A DNA stretch of 64,000 nucleotides from NCBI RefSeq assembly GCF_018860345.1, contig NZ_JAHKPJ010000011.1, positions 186,001 to 250,000 of the forward strand, given 5' to 3'. Made by a program: the position numbers and the translations under genes. The number at the start of each line of letters is the position of its first letter. Within the stretch, counting starts at the first letter, position 1. Below the pieces are notes generated by a model. The model saw only the letters and a list, made by a program, of their open reading frames with translations. It ran no database searches and was not told the origin of the DNA. Source of the stretch: Psychrosphaera sp. F3M07. Lineage in GTDB: Bacteria; Pseudomonadota; Gammaproteobacteria; Enterobacterales; Alteromonadaceae. Positions 54,955-64,000 of this stretch are shown piece after piece.

Positions 54955-55830
54955 TTGAATATTCAGCAATGGCGTTTATCTGGCGCCTATTTCACATTTA
55001 ATAATCAACAGATTTTTTATAAAGACACATTACAAACTGACTCAGACAAAAACAAACAAACCTTGCTGTTAATTCATGGTTTTCCAACATCAAGCTGGGA
55101 TTGGATGAAAATATGGCCAGAGTTAAATAAGTCGTATCGTTTGATAACTTTAGACTTATTGGGTTTTGGCTTTAGTGACAAACCCTATAAAAAGTACAGT
55201 ATTTTTGAACAGGCTGATATTTGCCAAGCATTATTAACTAAGTTAAATGTGAGTCATTATCACATCATAGCCCACGATTATGGCGACACGGTTGCCCAAG
55301 AATTACTGGCCAGAGACGTAACTGGCGAACAGATCCAAAGTTGTAATTTAACCAATGGCGGCTTATTCCCAGAAACGCATCATTCATTACCAATACAAAC
55401 GTTGTTGATCAGCCCTTTAGGTTTTTTATTTCCATTATTTTATTCAAAATTTAAGTTAAAACAAAACTTAGACAATATATGTTTTATACCATTGAGTGAG
55501 AGTGAAATCTCCGCTAATTGGCAACTAATTTGCCATAACAAAGGAAAGCGGATCATCCATAAAATAATTCGTTATATGCGAGAACGAATTCACAATAGAA
55601 CGCGTTGGGTTAACGCTTTGATAAACACTGAAGTGCCTTTGCACCTTATTAACGGTGTATTGGACCCTATCAGCGGTGAGCATATGGTTGTCCGGTACGA
55701 GGAACTAATTCCGAAGCCTAACGTAACTCGGTTACACCAAGTAGGTCATTATCCACATGTTGAGAGCCCGAGTAAGTTTGCTAAGGTATGCATACGATTT
55801 ATTGAAAATCATTCGAATCCCGCTTTATAA
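54955..55830 (+). CDS. MEST-like alpha/beta hydrolase with Asp nucleophile
   Basis: About 291 residues of the alpha/beta hydrolase fold. LLLIHGFPTSSWDWM near 40 holds the oxyanion region. IIAHDYGDTVAQELL has Asp at the nucleophile elbow, as in haloalkane dehalogenases, epoxide hydrolases and the eukaryotic MEST/PEG1 proteins, whose motif is almost the same. LINGVLDPISG and GHYPHVESP supply the other acidic residue and His. The reaction is unknown. Start choice is uncertain: TTG at 54943 and TTG at 54955 are in frame, and only the latter has a purine-rich GAGA at fair spacing. It follows rluA. Confidence 0.82.
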   Translation: MNIQQWRLSGAYFTFNNQQIFYKDTLQTDSDKNKQTLLLIHGFPTSSWDWMKIWPELNKSYRLITLDLLGFGFSDKPYKKYSIFEQADICQALLTKLNVSHYHIIAHDYGDTVAQELLARDVTGEQIQSCNLTNGGLFPETHHSLPIQTLLISPLGFLFPLFYSKFKLKQNLDNICFIPLSESEISANWQLICHNKGKRIIHKIIRYMRERIHNRTRWVNALINTEVPLHLINGVLDPISGEHMVVRYEELIPKPNVTRLHQVGHYPHVESPSKFAKVCIRFIENHSNPAL

Positions 55831-55835
55831 ACAAC

Positions 55836-55860
55836 AAAGCCCACATTAGTGGGCTTTTTC
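55836..55860 (+). terminator. Intrinsic terminator after the MEST-like gene
   Basis: AAAGCCCAC / GTGGGCTTT with a 4-base loop followed by TTT. It ends the rapA-rluA-hydrolase direction and faces the convergent barrel-protein gene. Confidence 0.86.
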
Positions 55861-55881
55861 ATTTAACTCAAAACAACTTAG

Positions 55882-56496
55882 TTAATATTTAAATCCAGCG
55901 GTTATACCAAAATCACTGTCGATATCACCGGTTAACGCCATAGTAGTGTATAAACCTAAAATAAAGTTATCAAAATATATGCTGGCCCCAAAACGAGTAA
56001 ACAACCCACCTTCGACTTCTAGATCTTCTTCATAACAATCACTGCAGTTATCAATACCGCGAGTTGCATCAATGACTAGATTAAGACCGGCTTGCGCATA
56101 AAACATGCTCTTATTGCCATTAACAAACCAAGCTTTACCAAATGCACCACCAATTGATGAGGCTGATGCTGAAGATTTAGCCGTATCATAAGAGCCAGAG
56201 TTTCCTAAACCGGTACCTATTACATCTTGGCTAAAGCCATAATTATCATCAAACTCGACAATATTAATTAAAATACTCGAGTACCAGTCTTGTTCTAAAT
56301 AATCAAATGACATACCAAAGGTAAATGCACTACTGTCAATTCCTTGTGTAGCTAATTCAGAGTTAATAGCCGTGTTACCAAAATTAAAGTTGATAGCCCA
56401 ACCTTGTGGTTTAACTAAAATGGGTAGCACATCCGTTTCTTCAGCGCTGACAGTAAACGACGTTATAAACAATGTTAAAACGAGTAATAATTTCAT
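55882..56496 (-). CDS. Outer-membrane beta-barrel protein, unknown
   Basis: A 204-residue exported protein. The signal peptide ends FTVSA-EE. The mature chain alternates hydrophobic and polar residues in strands (WAINFNFGN, FTFGMSFDYLEQDWYSSILI, FILGLYTTMAL) and ends in aromatic Tyr (GITAGFKY), as expected of a barrel inserted by the Bam complex. A CSDCYEED loop may form a disulfide. No specific family is recognised. AGGA precedes the ATG. Confidence 0.75.
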   Translation of the reverse strand: MKLLLVLTLFITSFTVSAEETDVLPILVKPQGWAINFNFGNTAINSELATQGIDSSAFTFGMSFDYLEQDWYSSILINIVEFDDNYGFSQDVIGTGLGNSGSYDTAKSSASASSIGGAFGKAWFVNGNKSMFYAQAGLNLVIDATRGIDNCSDCYEEDLEVEGGLFTRFGASIYFDNFILGLYTTMALTGDIDSDFGITAGFKY

Positions 56497-56575
56497 TTTT
56501 ATCCTAATGAAGGTAATTTAAGTCGCTGCTTTATAACAATAAACATTGGCTGTAACAAGTTGAACCATTGATTTT

Positions 56576-58600
56576 CTATGAGTGACTTATGTTGTTTTGT
56601 AAATGCTGATTAATCAAACTGTATGGATATTCGGCAAACTGAGCAAAACCAGAAATTGATCTAGCTTTTAATTTTGTAAAAACAGGGGTGGTTATTCCAC
56701 ATAAAAAGCGCGTGGTTAAAACCGAACTTGGTGCTTTTGCATATGCGGCTTGATAACGAGTTACAAATTCATGACTCGCCGCCATCAACTGTTGGGCTTC
56801 GATAACTGGCTTTTCTGCTGGTGCAGGAATAACAATTTGATGTCCCGAGCAAACGCTGCAATGCCCACATCGTACTGGTACGTTAACATCACCAAAATAA
56901 CTCCCTAATTGATGGGTTAAACACTGGTTTTGTTCAAACAATTGCAACATATTATGAATTCTAGCGACTTCAGCTTGTTGTTTTTGTTCAAAATACTGAG
57001 CTAAATCTTGAGCTTGTTGGCTGATGTTAATTTGCTCAACATTAACTCGATAAACTTCAGTTATCTGTTTAGCTTGTAATTCTATCCAACCTTTTTCATC
57101 AAAATATTCCAATGCTTTGATCACTCTTGAACGGTCCGTGTTTGCGTTTTCTGTTTGATATTGCTGACAGATAGCGTCAACGTCTGCGGTCCACCAAGTT
57201 TTAGCCCGTTGTGAATAGCGTAAAATCGCTTGCACAAAACGTAAACGTTCATCATTAAAGTTTGATAATAAAGCCGCTTCGTCCACCAGCAATTTAAATT
57301 TATACTCCGCAAAATAAGAGTACATTGGCTGTACCAACCCTTGAATCTCTAAATAAACCAATAAGGTTTTTAAAGGTAACTGACGAATATTCGACTCCAT
57401 GGATAACGTATAAAGTTGACACTCCCACTTACCGTTTTGTTTATTTTGATTGATATCTTGCAGCACATGTTCGATACCTGAATACTCTGGCGTATCACCA
57501 TATATAAAGTTTTCTAATACACTGATGTTGTCTCGATTTACTATCACTAAACAATCTGATTTTTCACCATCTCTGCCGGCTCTGCCAATTTCTTGTGAAT
57601 AGTTTTCAATTGATTTTGGTAAGTCAAAATGCACAACATGCCTGATATTACTTTTATCTATCCCCATACCAAATGCGATGGTTGCAACAATAATGTCGAC
57701 ATTGCCCGCCATAAAGTTTGCTTGTGTATCCTGCCTCACATCGCTGTTCATCCCTGCATGATAGGCTTTAACATTAAATCCAGCTTTAGCTAAAGAGGCA
57801 GCCACTAATTCAGCGGTTTGTTGTAATGTCACATACACTATTGTTGGGTCTATTTGGGCCGTTTTGTCTTTTTTATCACGAATATTATGTTTAAACGCGG
57901 GTTTGTATCTGGCCTCATGTAACAACCAATTTTCTAGATAAAACAGCTTATTTTTATCACTGACGGCCGCAACACCAATATCTAAATTAGGTCGATAAAA
58001 GCCTGTTGCCGTTACATCTTGCGGCGCTATATTAAATTTACTCGCCATATCTTGAATAACTTGAGGTGTTGCCGTTGCGGTTAATAATAGAGTTTGTGGG
58101 ATATTAAAGTCACGCTGATACTGTGGCAATTTTAAATAATCAGGACGGAAATTGTGCCCCCATTCCGAAATACAATGCGCTTCATCAACCACTAATAAAG
58201 AAATAGAAATACTTTGTAGAAAATGACGGAAACGCTCGTTTTTTAGGCGTTCGACCGCCACCATTAATATTTTAATCTGCCCGGATCTCACCTCCTGCAT
58301 TATTTGATTAACTTGATCACGAGACAAACTAGAATCGATACTGGCAGCCGGTATATTTTTACTATTTAGAAAACTGATCTGATCTTGCATTAACGCTAAC
58401 AAAGGCGAAATAACTAACGTTAAATTAGGCATATGCAACGCAGGCAGTTGATAACACAATGACTTGCCCGACCCTGTTGGGAATATCGCAGCACTTGAAC
58501 GACCGCTAACAATTGCATTAATGACTGGCTCTTGCCCTAATCTGAAGTCGGAAAAGCCAAAATATTGCTGTAATGTTTGTTTTATCGATGTTGGGTTCAT
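56576..58600 (-). CDS. recQ: RecQ-type DNA helicase
   Basis: About 674 residues, a 3'-5' superfamily 2 helicase. FRLGQEPVINAI and PTGSGKSLCYQLPAL hold the Q motif and Walker A. VVDEAHCISEWGHNFRPDY is motif II with the aromatic-rich loop. GRAGRDGEKSDC is motif VI. Zinc-binding cysteines appear as RCGHCSVCSGH after a winged-helix region. The last 80 residues do not resemble the HRDC domain of E. coli RecQ. ATG 58600 is chosen because AGGGA precedes it; the frame extends to 58636 without support. It is divergent from ybaK. Whether it is the main RecQ or a paralogue cannot be told. Confidence 0.9.
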   Translation of the reverse strand: MNPTSIKQTLQQYFGFSDFRLGQEPVINAIVSGRSSAAIFPTGSGKSLCYQLPALHMPNLTLVISPLLALMQDQISFLNSKNIPAASIDSSLSRDQVNQIMQEVRSGQIKILMVAVERLKNERFRHFLQSISISLLVVDEAHCISEWGHNFRPDYLKLPQYQRDFNIPQTLLLTATATPQVIQDMASKFNIAPQDVTATGFYRPNLDIGVAAVSDKNKLFYLENWLLHEARYKPAFKHNIRDKKDKTAQIDPTIVYVTLQQTAELVAASLAKAGFNVKAYHAGMNSDVRQDTQANFMAGNVDIIVATIAFGMGIDKSNIRHVVHFDLPKSIENYSQEIGRAGRDGEKSDCLVIVNRDNISVLENFIYGDTPEYSGIEHVLQDINQNKQNGKWECQLYTLSMESNIRQLPLKTLLVYLEIQGLVQPMYSYFAEYKFKLLVDEAALLSNFNDERLRFVQAILRYSQRAKTWWTADVDAICQQYQTENANTDRSRVIKALEYFDEKGWIELQAKQITEVYRVNVEQINISQQAQDLAQYFEQKQQAEVARIHNMLQLFEQNQCLTHQLGSYFGDVNVPVRCGHCSVCSGHQIVIPAPAEKPVIEAQQLMAASHEFVTRYQAAYAKAPSSVLTTRFLCGITTPVFTKLKARSISGFAQFAEYPYSLINQHLQNNISHS

Positions 58601-58747
58601 CAAGATCATCCCTGCTTTGCAAATAACTGTAAACAAAAACAGTATAATTCATTCCCTTTAAATGCCAAGCCTAATGCGCTAAATTAGTTGTAATTGACCT
58701 TTAAAGCAGCGAATACGGTTTAATATTATTTATTAAGTAGGAACAAA

Positions 58748-59221
58748 ATGACACCCGCAATCAATTACTTAAACAAAAACAAAATTGTCCATCAAGTACT
58801 TACTTACCACCACGAAACAAATGCTCAATCGTATGGTTTAGAAGCGGTTAAAAAGTTAAAACTACCTGCCCCACAAGTGTTTAAAACCTTAGTTGTAAGC
58901 ACAGAAACCAACCAATTAGTAGTGGCAATTGTGCCAGTATCGTTTCAGTTGAATCTTAAAAGTGTTGCCAAAACCATTAAATGTAAAAAGGTGCTCATGG
59001 CAGAACCGGCTATGGTTGAAAGAAGTACGGGCTATGTTTTAGGTGGCGTCAGTCCATTAGGGCAAAAAAAGCGATTAACCACGGTTTTAGACAGTTCAGC
59101 TCTAGAGTATGAACTCATTTATGTTAGTGCTGGTAAAAGAGGCTTGGAGATTGGTGTTAACCCAAACGCATTAATAAGGCTACTGAATGCAAAAGTCAGT
59201 GATATTGCCCAGTTAACCTAA
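58748..59221 (+). CDS. ybaK: Cys-tRNA(Pro) deacylase
   Basis: A 157-residue editing protein of the YbaK/EbsC family that hydrolyses Cys-tRNA(Pro) made in error by prolyl-tRNA synthetase. VFKTLVVSTETNQLVVAIVP holds the conserved Lys, TGYVLGGVSPLGQKK is the family's glycine-rich motif, and VSAGKRGLEIGVNP is the C-terminal one. Length is normal. AGGAA precedes the ATG. Confidence 0.94.
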   Translation: MTPAINYLNKNKIVHQVLTYHHETNAQSYGLEAVKKLKLPAPQVFKTLVVSTETNQLVVAIVPVSFQLNLKSVAKTIKCKKVLMAEPAMVERSTGYVLGGVSPLGQKKRLTTVLDSSALEYELIYVSAGKRGLEIGVNPNALIRLLNAKVSDIAQLT

Positions 59222-59272
59222 ACGTTCAAAAAGCTGGGCTACCATTATTCCCTCTAGAACAAGACGCTGTTA

Positions 59273-59291
59273 GGGATGTTCATCCCCTTTT
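59273..59291 (+). terminator. Short intrinsic terminator after ybaK
   Basis: GGGATG and CATCCC pair around TT and are followed by C and four T residues. The stem is short, so support is moderate. Confidence 0.4.
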
Positions 59292-59365
59292 AATAGCACC
59301 AAACCTTCACACTTAATTTTACAACAGCACCTCGATGTTTTTCATTAATCAACACTGATATTGGC

Positions 59366-60301
59366 TTAGTCTTTCTTTGAAAAGCAATTATTATTACCAC
59401 TTTCTTGTTTTGCTGCATTCAGCTCTTTATCTTTATACATGTTTAAGTCAGCAATGCTAATAAGCTCTTTGGGGCTGAATGCGTTTATTCCACGAATGGC
59501 CCCCCCAATTGCAATAGAGATTGGAATATTCAGAATTTCCCCCGTAATCGATTGCACCGCATATTGGCCATTTAACACTTTTCTTTTATTGGCGATTAAA
59601 CGCTGTAGCTTTTCGTCGTTATCCACTTTGGGCACAATTAATACAAACTCATCCCCACCAAACCGCCCAACAAAGTCGTTTGCTCTATTGAACATTTGTA
59701 AACGGTGCCCTATATGTTGCAGAATTTTATCGCCTACTAAATGGCCATAAGTGTCATTGATTGGTTTAAAGTTATTGATGTCTAACATTAAGACTGAATA
59801 TGTGACTTCATAACGCAAGAAATCAGATTCTATTGCTTCTAGTTTTTCATCAAACGCAGCGCGGTTATGTAACATGGTTAATTTGTCACGGGTTGCTAGC
59901 TGCCCAAGAGCGCTGTATAAAATTAGTCTTTCTTTAGCGAATTGGATGGCGCGTTTTAACGTTGATGCATTAATTTCAGATTTTAATAAATAATCTTGGG
60001 CGCCGAGTTGAATTGCTTGAATACCTATCTCATCATCATTGCCAGTAAGGACGATGATAGGAATATCTAAACTGAATTTACGAACTTCAACTAATGTGTC
60101 TAACCCAATTGATTCACGAATGTTTAAATCTATGACCAAAATATCAGGTACGATTGCATTTATCAGCTTATGCAAACCGTCTAAGGAGTCCGTTTCGAGA
60201 GTTGAATAGTTTATCGCTTTATCATTCGCTAATAACTGCTTGAACAGGTACACATCGTCACTGTTATCTTCTAGTAAATAGATGGTAAGCTCACTTTTCA
60301 T
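59366..60301 (-). CDS. Response regulator diguanylate cyclase (REC-GGDEF)
   Basis: A 311-residue c-di-GMP synthase controlled by phosphorylation. The receiver has the acidic pair in LLEDNSDD, acceptor Asp in ILVIDLNIRESIG near 56 and Lys in DYLLKSE near 108. The GGDEF domain has an intact GRFGGDEF, and RAND before it forms an RxxD inhibitory site. AAGGA overlaps the end of the preceding gene, and the gap to it is 2 bp. It is the output gene of the kinase/regulator/cyclase operon. Confidence 0.92.
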   Translation of the reverse strand: MKSELTIYLLEDNSDDVYLFKQLLANDKAINYSTLETDSLDGLHKLINAIVPDILVIDLNIRESIGLDTLVEVRKFSLDIPIIVLTGNDDEIGIQAIQLGAQDYLLKSEINASTLKRAIQFAKERLILYSALGQLATRDKLTMLHNRAAFDEKLEAIESDFLRYEVTYSVLMLDINNFKPINDTYGHLVGDKILQHIGHRLQMFNRANDFVGRFGGDEFVLIVPKVDNDEKLQRLIANKRKVLNGQYAVQSITGEILNIPISIAIGGAIRGINAFSPKELISIADLNMYKDKELNAAKQESGNNNCFSKKD

Positions 60302-60303
60302 TC

Positions 60304-60711
60304 TTATTCCTTCAGGTTCAAATTGAATGTAAACCAGTACTCAGACAGAGATGAAACTAACTGGGTGAGTTGTTCTAAATTATCAGGTTTAGTCAAATAT
60401 GAATTCACACCTAATTCATACGCTGCTTTTACATCTTCTCGGTGATCCGATGTTGTGTAGGTAATAATGATTAATTGATTAATCATGTTTGATTTATTTA
60501 GCTTTTTTAGAACTTCTAAACCACTCATTTTTGGCATGTTTAAATCAAGTAATATCACTTTTCCAATACAATTATTTTGCTCTATATATTCAATTAATTC
60601 GTTTCCATCATGAAGAACGGTTACTTCCAGTTTAGGGGTAACTGCATCACAGGCCATTTTAAAAAAATAGATGTCGTCAAGATCATCTTCAACCAATATC
60701 AACTGACTCAT
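60304..60711 (-). CDS. Single-domain response regulator, Rcp1-like
   Basis: About 135 residues, a receiver domain only: acidic residues in LVEDDLDD, acceptor Asp in ILLDLNMPKMSG near 55, Thr in IITYTTSD, and Lys in YLTKPDN. This resembles Rcp1, the partner of phytochrome-type kinases. The ATG at 60711, preceded by GGGAG, is preferred over the in-frame GTG at 60723. It probably relays phosphate from the PAS kinase to the downstream REC-GGDEF protein. Confidence 0.9.
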   Translation of the reverse strand: MSQLILVEDDLDDIYFFKMACDAVTPKLEVTVLHDGNELIEYIEQNNCIGKVILLDLNMPKMSGLEVLKKLNKSNMINQLIIITYTTSDHREDVKAAYELGVNSYLTKPDNLEQLTQLVSSLSEYWFTFNLNLKE

Positions 60712-60722
60712 GTTAACTCCCA

Positions 60723-63700
60723 CTAATGGACCACCAGAGGCAAAGTGATAATAAATGTCGCCCCCTGTCCAGCCTGACTCTTACATGTAATTGTGCCTTT
60801 ATGAATTGCTATAATCTGACGACACAGCGCCAAACCAATTCCACTTCCTGAATAAGAGTCTTTATTATTCAACCGTCTGAAGGGTTCAAATATTTGCTCT
60901 ATAAATTTCTCAGGCACTCCAATGCCATTATCCTTAAAAATCACAGTTAAGTTGTTATTATCTTTTTGACTTTCTATTTCTATAATCGGTGTACTAGTTT
61001 GCTCCATAAACTTAATGCTATTGGCAATTAAGTTTTGAAACAGTTGGATCATTAAGCCTTCATCTACCAATAACACTTCATCAACTTGCTCTAACCTAAA
61101 TTCGACCTGATGGTCTTCAATTAAGTGACTTAATAAGTCCATACTCTGGGTTAAAATGTTAGATAATGAACACGGTTTCATGTCTAACGCAGAACTATTT
61201 ATTTTAGATAGTTTGAGTAGGTCTTTAATCATCTCTCGCATCCGTTCAGATGCGTTAACTAACCTTGAAAATTCAAATTCAATACTGGCATCATTTTTAA
61301 TTTCATTTTGTAATCGGTTAGTTAATGAACTTGAAAAGGCCGTTATCTTTCTTAATGGTTCTTGTAAATCATGACTAGCGACAAAAGCAAAACGTTTTAA
61401 ATAATCATTTGATTCTTGCAACTGATCCATCAGTAATGTGAGTTCTGTAATATCAACAAAAGTCCCCAACATTAATTCAGGCCTGTTGTCTTGTGTGTAT
61501 TTCACAATACAGTCAAAGGAATAACACCAAACCCAATTGCCATCTTTGCTCTTAAATCGGTACTTTAATGAATATAGTTCACCATTTTTAGATTCGGCAA
61601 CTTTAGTCATATGTTCAATGACTGAAGGTAGGTCGTCTGGGTGGAATAACGTCATAAAATCAACGCCATCATTCAATTCATCAATGTTATAACCTAGAAT
61701 TTCTGTGTATCGACGATTGATAGTCACATTTTTTTGTCCATCCAGATCAAATACATAAAGCCCACAAACAGCAGAGTCTATTATTTTTTCTAAAAACAAC
61801 TTATGCTCTTCCAGTGCTTTTTCAGATTTTTTTTGTTCACTAATATCAATCGCAGTTCCAACGATTTTAACCACATCCCCTTGTTCATTTTGGATTGGGT
61901 ATAACGAGGTTTTATACCACCCATCCCTATTATTAAATTTTAAGTACTCAATATAATCGAGCTGAGTTTTCGATTTAACACAGTTGGTGTAATTTTGATG
62001 CACGTCTAATAAGTTGCCACTTGCAAAAGTTGATGACGTTAATTCTGAAAGGCGCTTATTTTCTATTTCTTTTGCAGATACCCCCAGTCGTTCGCACACC
62101 GTTCGATTAAATTCAGAAAATCTAAATTCGTTATTTGCTTCAATGTCCAACACCCAGATCGCGTGACTAGAACCTTCGTATATGGCATTTAAAAATTGTG
62201 ATTTTTCAATAAGTGCAATTTCTAATAATTTCCTATGATGAATGTTTCTTAACGAACCTGACATTAGTATTGGTTCGTTTTGATCATTGAGGCATGAGTT
62301 GCCAATACTAAAGAACCAGTTGTATTCTCCAACTTCGTTTAACCCGACATACTCAACTTCGTATTTCTCTTTTGTCTTCAAATGAGCAGACAGTGCCATT
62401 TCTACTCTTGCACGATACTCTGGATGTATATGTTCAAACCAATGATTATATTGTGGGTTAGCCTCATTCTCCCGGCCTATAATCTTCATAAACTGTGGCG
62501 AATAATTAACGCTATTGTCAACGATATCCCATTCCCAAATACCATCTTCTATAGCTGAAATAACCCGAGTGAAACGTTCCAAGGAATGAACCAATTTTTC
62601 TTCTATCATTCTAATTTCAGTCAAGTTTTGAAATGAAATCAATCTGTATATTTGTTCATTGTAGGTGTACGAAGAGAGGTTTATTTCAATTGGGGTGATG
62701 CCCCCACGTTTAGCAACTAACGACCCTAAAAAAGTGGCATTTTCATCTTCAATCTTTTGTTTATAACTGTTTAAATTGTTGAGCAAAAACCTGTATTTTT
62801 CATCGTCAACTTTAATGTAACGATTAAATGCTAACAACTCTAATTCTTCCTTGTCATAGCCAGTTTCCATTAACAATTTTTCATTTATCAGAATGGGTTT
62901 AGCGTGGTCGTCTAATAACATAGTGCCAAAGGGTAACTTATTCAGCATAATGTTGATCATCTGCTTTTCGTTTAAACTGGCTTGGGCGTTTTGTAGCTTT
63001 TGGTAATTCGATTCCGCGAGTTTCACAGCCACTTTTAGTTTATTTTCAGCTTCCATACGAGCGCTAATATCACGAATTGTTGCTGTACTTATTTTTTCCC
63101 CCGAAATAACTGAACTACTAAGGCTGACCTCTATCGGAATGAGCTTGCCATTTTTATGCAAACCAAACAGTTGACGATCCCCTTCTCCCATTAACCGTCG
63201 GTGAGGCGTATCAAAGTAGGATTGGACGTATTGCTGATGTTTATGTTTCACATTGTCAGCCATCAACATAGATAGATTTTGTTGCAGTAATTCAGTTTTA
63301 GCATAACCAAATAATAATTCTAGCTGCTCGTTACATCGTATAATTGCTCCCTTTTCGGTAATACTTAACATGGCATCAGGAGAGTTGGCGATGAGTAATT
63401 CACTTTCGTTTAAAGCCTTGGTTAAATCAGCATAAACTCGCTTTAACCGCTTAGCCCCAACAATCAATAATATGGCAAACAAAAAGACAACAAAATACAA
63501 GGCAACTCCGGCAAATATCCAAAGTGATGTTTGTTCAAAGGTTATCTCGGTTTGTTTTTTATGTGTCTGATTGAGCGTTAATGCTCTGTCATTTAAAAAG
63601 GCCAAGGCTGTTAAAGCTTGGCTATCATCAATTTGTGCTGACACGTCCCTATCGATAATAGATGCATCACTTTGTTGCTCTAACTTAAGTAAACTTTGTT

Positions 63701-64000
63701 GATATTGGCGAACTACTCGCTTAAGAGTTTGAACGGCTTGTAACTCATCTTGAGTACTAAACAAGCTAGTTAACTTTTCAGCGGCAGAATTAAATTGCTC
63801 CAGATCTTCGGCAATCTTTTCTAAATTTTGTGGTTCATTCCTAATCACATAGTTTTTAAAATTATGAATAAATCCACCAAAACCAATGGCGTGATTAACA
63901 CGAGATATTGCGGTGTTAATTTGTATTACTTTGTCATTTTGTCGATGTACTGATGTTTCTAAATCCGACAATCTAGTGGTTAATTCATAGGTATAAATAC
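60723..64000 (-). CDS. Multi-PAS sensor histidine kinase, N-terminus beyond the window
   Basis: Partial gene: the frame stays open to the right edge, so the TTG at 63971 is not the real start. Visible from the N-terminal side are a coiled periplasmic-like region, a membrane helix around WIFAGVALYFVVFLFAILLI, and five PAS domains in series. These begin near NSPDAMLSITEKGAII, LPFGTMLLDDHAKPI, IEDGIWEWDIVDN, GSSHAIWVLDIEAN and SAVCGLYVFDLDG. A HisKA follows with phospho-His in FVASHDLQEPLRKI, then an ATPase domain with DNGIGVPEKFIEQIFEPF. The HDLQEPLR form is typical of phytochrome-like kinases, matching the Rcp1-like regulator next to it. Confidence 0.92.
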   Translation of the reverse strand, partial: IYTYELTTRLSDLETSVHRQNDKVIQINTAISRVNHAIGFGGFIHNFKNYVIRNEPQNLEKIAEDLEQFNSAAEKLTSLFSTQDELQAVQTLKRVVRQYQQSLLKLEQQSDASIIDRDVSAQIDDSQALTALAFLNDRALTLNQTHKKQTEITFEQTSLWIFAGVALYFVVFLFAILLIVGAKRLKRVYADLTKALNESELLIANSPDAMLSITEKGAIIRCNEQLELLFGYAKTELLQQNLSMLMADNVKHKHQQYVQSYFDTPHRRLMGEGDRQLFGLHKNGKLIPIEVSLSSSVISGEKISTATIRDISARMEAENKLKVAVKLAESNYQKLQNAQASLNEKQMINIMLNKLPFGTMLLDDHAKPILINEKLLMETGYDKEELELLAFNRYIKVDDEKYRFLLNNLNSYKQKIEDENATFLGSLVAKRGGITPIEINLSSYTYNEQIYRLISFQNLTEIRMIEEKLVHSLERFTRVISAIEDGIWEWDIVDNSVNYSPQFMKIIGRENEANPQYNHWFEHIHPEYRARVEMALSAHLKTKEKYEVEYVGLNEVGEYNWFFSIGNSCLNDQNEPILMSGSLRNIHHRKLLEIALIEKSQFLNAIYEGSSHAIWVLDIEANNEFRFSEFNRTVCERLGVSAKEIENKRLSELTSSTFASGNLLDVHQNYTNCVKSKTQLDYIEYLKFNNRDGWYKTSLYPIQNEQGDVVKIVGTAIDISEQKKSEKALEEHKLFLEKIIDSAVCGLYVFDLDGQKNVTINRRYTEILGYNIDELNDGVDFMTLFHPDDLPSVIEHMTKVAESKNGELYSLKYRFKSKDGNWVWCYSFDCIVKYTQDNRPELMLGTFVDITELTLLMDQLQESNDYLKRFAFVASHDLQEPLRKITAFSSSLTNRLQNEIKNDASIEFEFSRLVNASERMREMIKDLLKLSKINSSALDMKPCSLSNILTQSMDLLSHLIEDHQVEFRLEQVDEVLLVDEGLMIQLFQNLIANSIKFMEQTSTPIIEIESQKDNNNLTVIFKDNGIGVPEKFIEQIFEPFRRLNNKDSYSGSGIGLALCRQIIAIHKGTITCKSQAGQGATFIITLPLVVH

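Noticed and set aside
1-64000. Search for tRNA/rRNA genes, insertion sequences, prophage, CRISPR arrays or defence islands
   Set aside because: No transposase, integrase, Cas, restriction or toxin-antitoxin protein and no regularly spaced repeats were found by reading the sequence.

Overview
The window reads as chromosomal DNA of a marine, polysaccharide-degrading gammaproteobacterium, most likely of the order Alteromonadales. The reasons are the AT-rich coding style, a TonB-dependent receptor of the Xanthomonas/Caulobacter oligosaccharide type next to glycoside hydrolases, GPH- and FucP-type sugar transporters, and housekeeping genes of gammaproteobacterial type (rapA-rluA, eptA-dgkA, ETF-ubiquinone oxidoreductase, ybaK). 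I see no tRNA, rRNA, insertion sequence, prophage or CRISPR array.

About 1.8-33.8 kb is dominated by a beta-glucan utilisation region. An outer-membrane receptor (8.1-11.0 kb), a lipoprotein GH16 endo-glucanase with a laminarinase-like active site, a lipoprotein GH3 exo-glucosidase and a cytoplasmic GH1 beta-glucosidase are served by four inner-membrane carriers (two GPH, one FucP/GluP type, one SP type). A LacI-family regulator (29.3 kb) sits in the same region. Six copies of one 14-bp operator (TGTAAGCGCTTWCA type) lie in front of the receptor, the first GPH carrier, the FucP-type/GH1 divergent pair and the SP sugar porter, so one regulon is likely. The most striking gene is a 969-residue fusion of a GH94 phosphorylase with a complete gluconokinase (3.5-6.4 kb). 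It suggests a one-polypeptide route from a glucosyl-gluconate disaccharide to glucose 1-phosphate and 6-phosphogluconate. Three strong intrinsic terminators lie inside apparent operons of this region, directly ahead of the next gene.

Downstream of the receptor is a five-gene cassette: two flavin-dependent halogenase-like proteins, SapC, a JmjC-like cupin and a 2OG-oxygenase-like DUF6445 protein. It resembles orphan TonB-receptor-linked cassettes of unknown function. One halogenase copy has lost hallmark residues.

Inserted in and following this region are signalling genes: a diguanylate cyclase translationally coupled to a periplasmic binding protein (17-19 kb), a PLP decarboxylase (19-20 kb), and a PmrAB-like two-component system, an S15-type hydrolase and eptA-dgkA (34-40.5 kb) with PmrA-box-like repeats before the regulator and before eptA. 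From 40.5 to 64 kb the content is mostly ordinary: CBS proteins, a ZIP-like transporter with altered metal ligands, ETF-QO, a hybrid kinase divergent from a binding protein whose signal peptide is split by a one-base frameshift, PhoH/PIN, rapA-rluA, a MEST-like hydrolase, an outer-membrane barrel, a RecQ-type helicase, ybaK, and a PAS kinase/response regulator/GGDEF operon whose first gene runs off the right edge.
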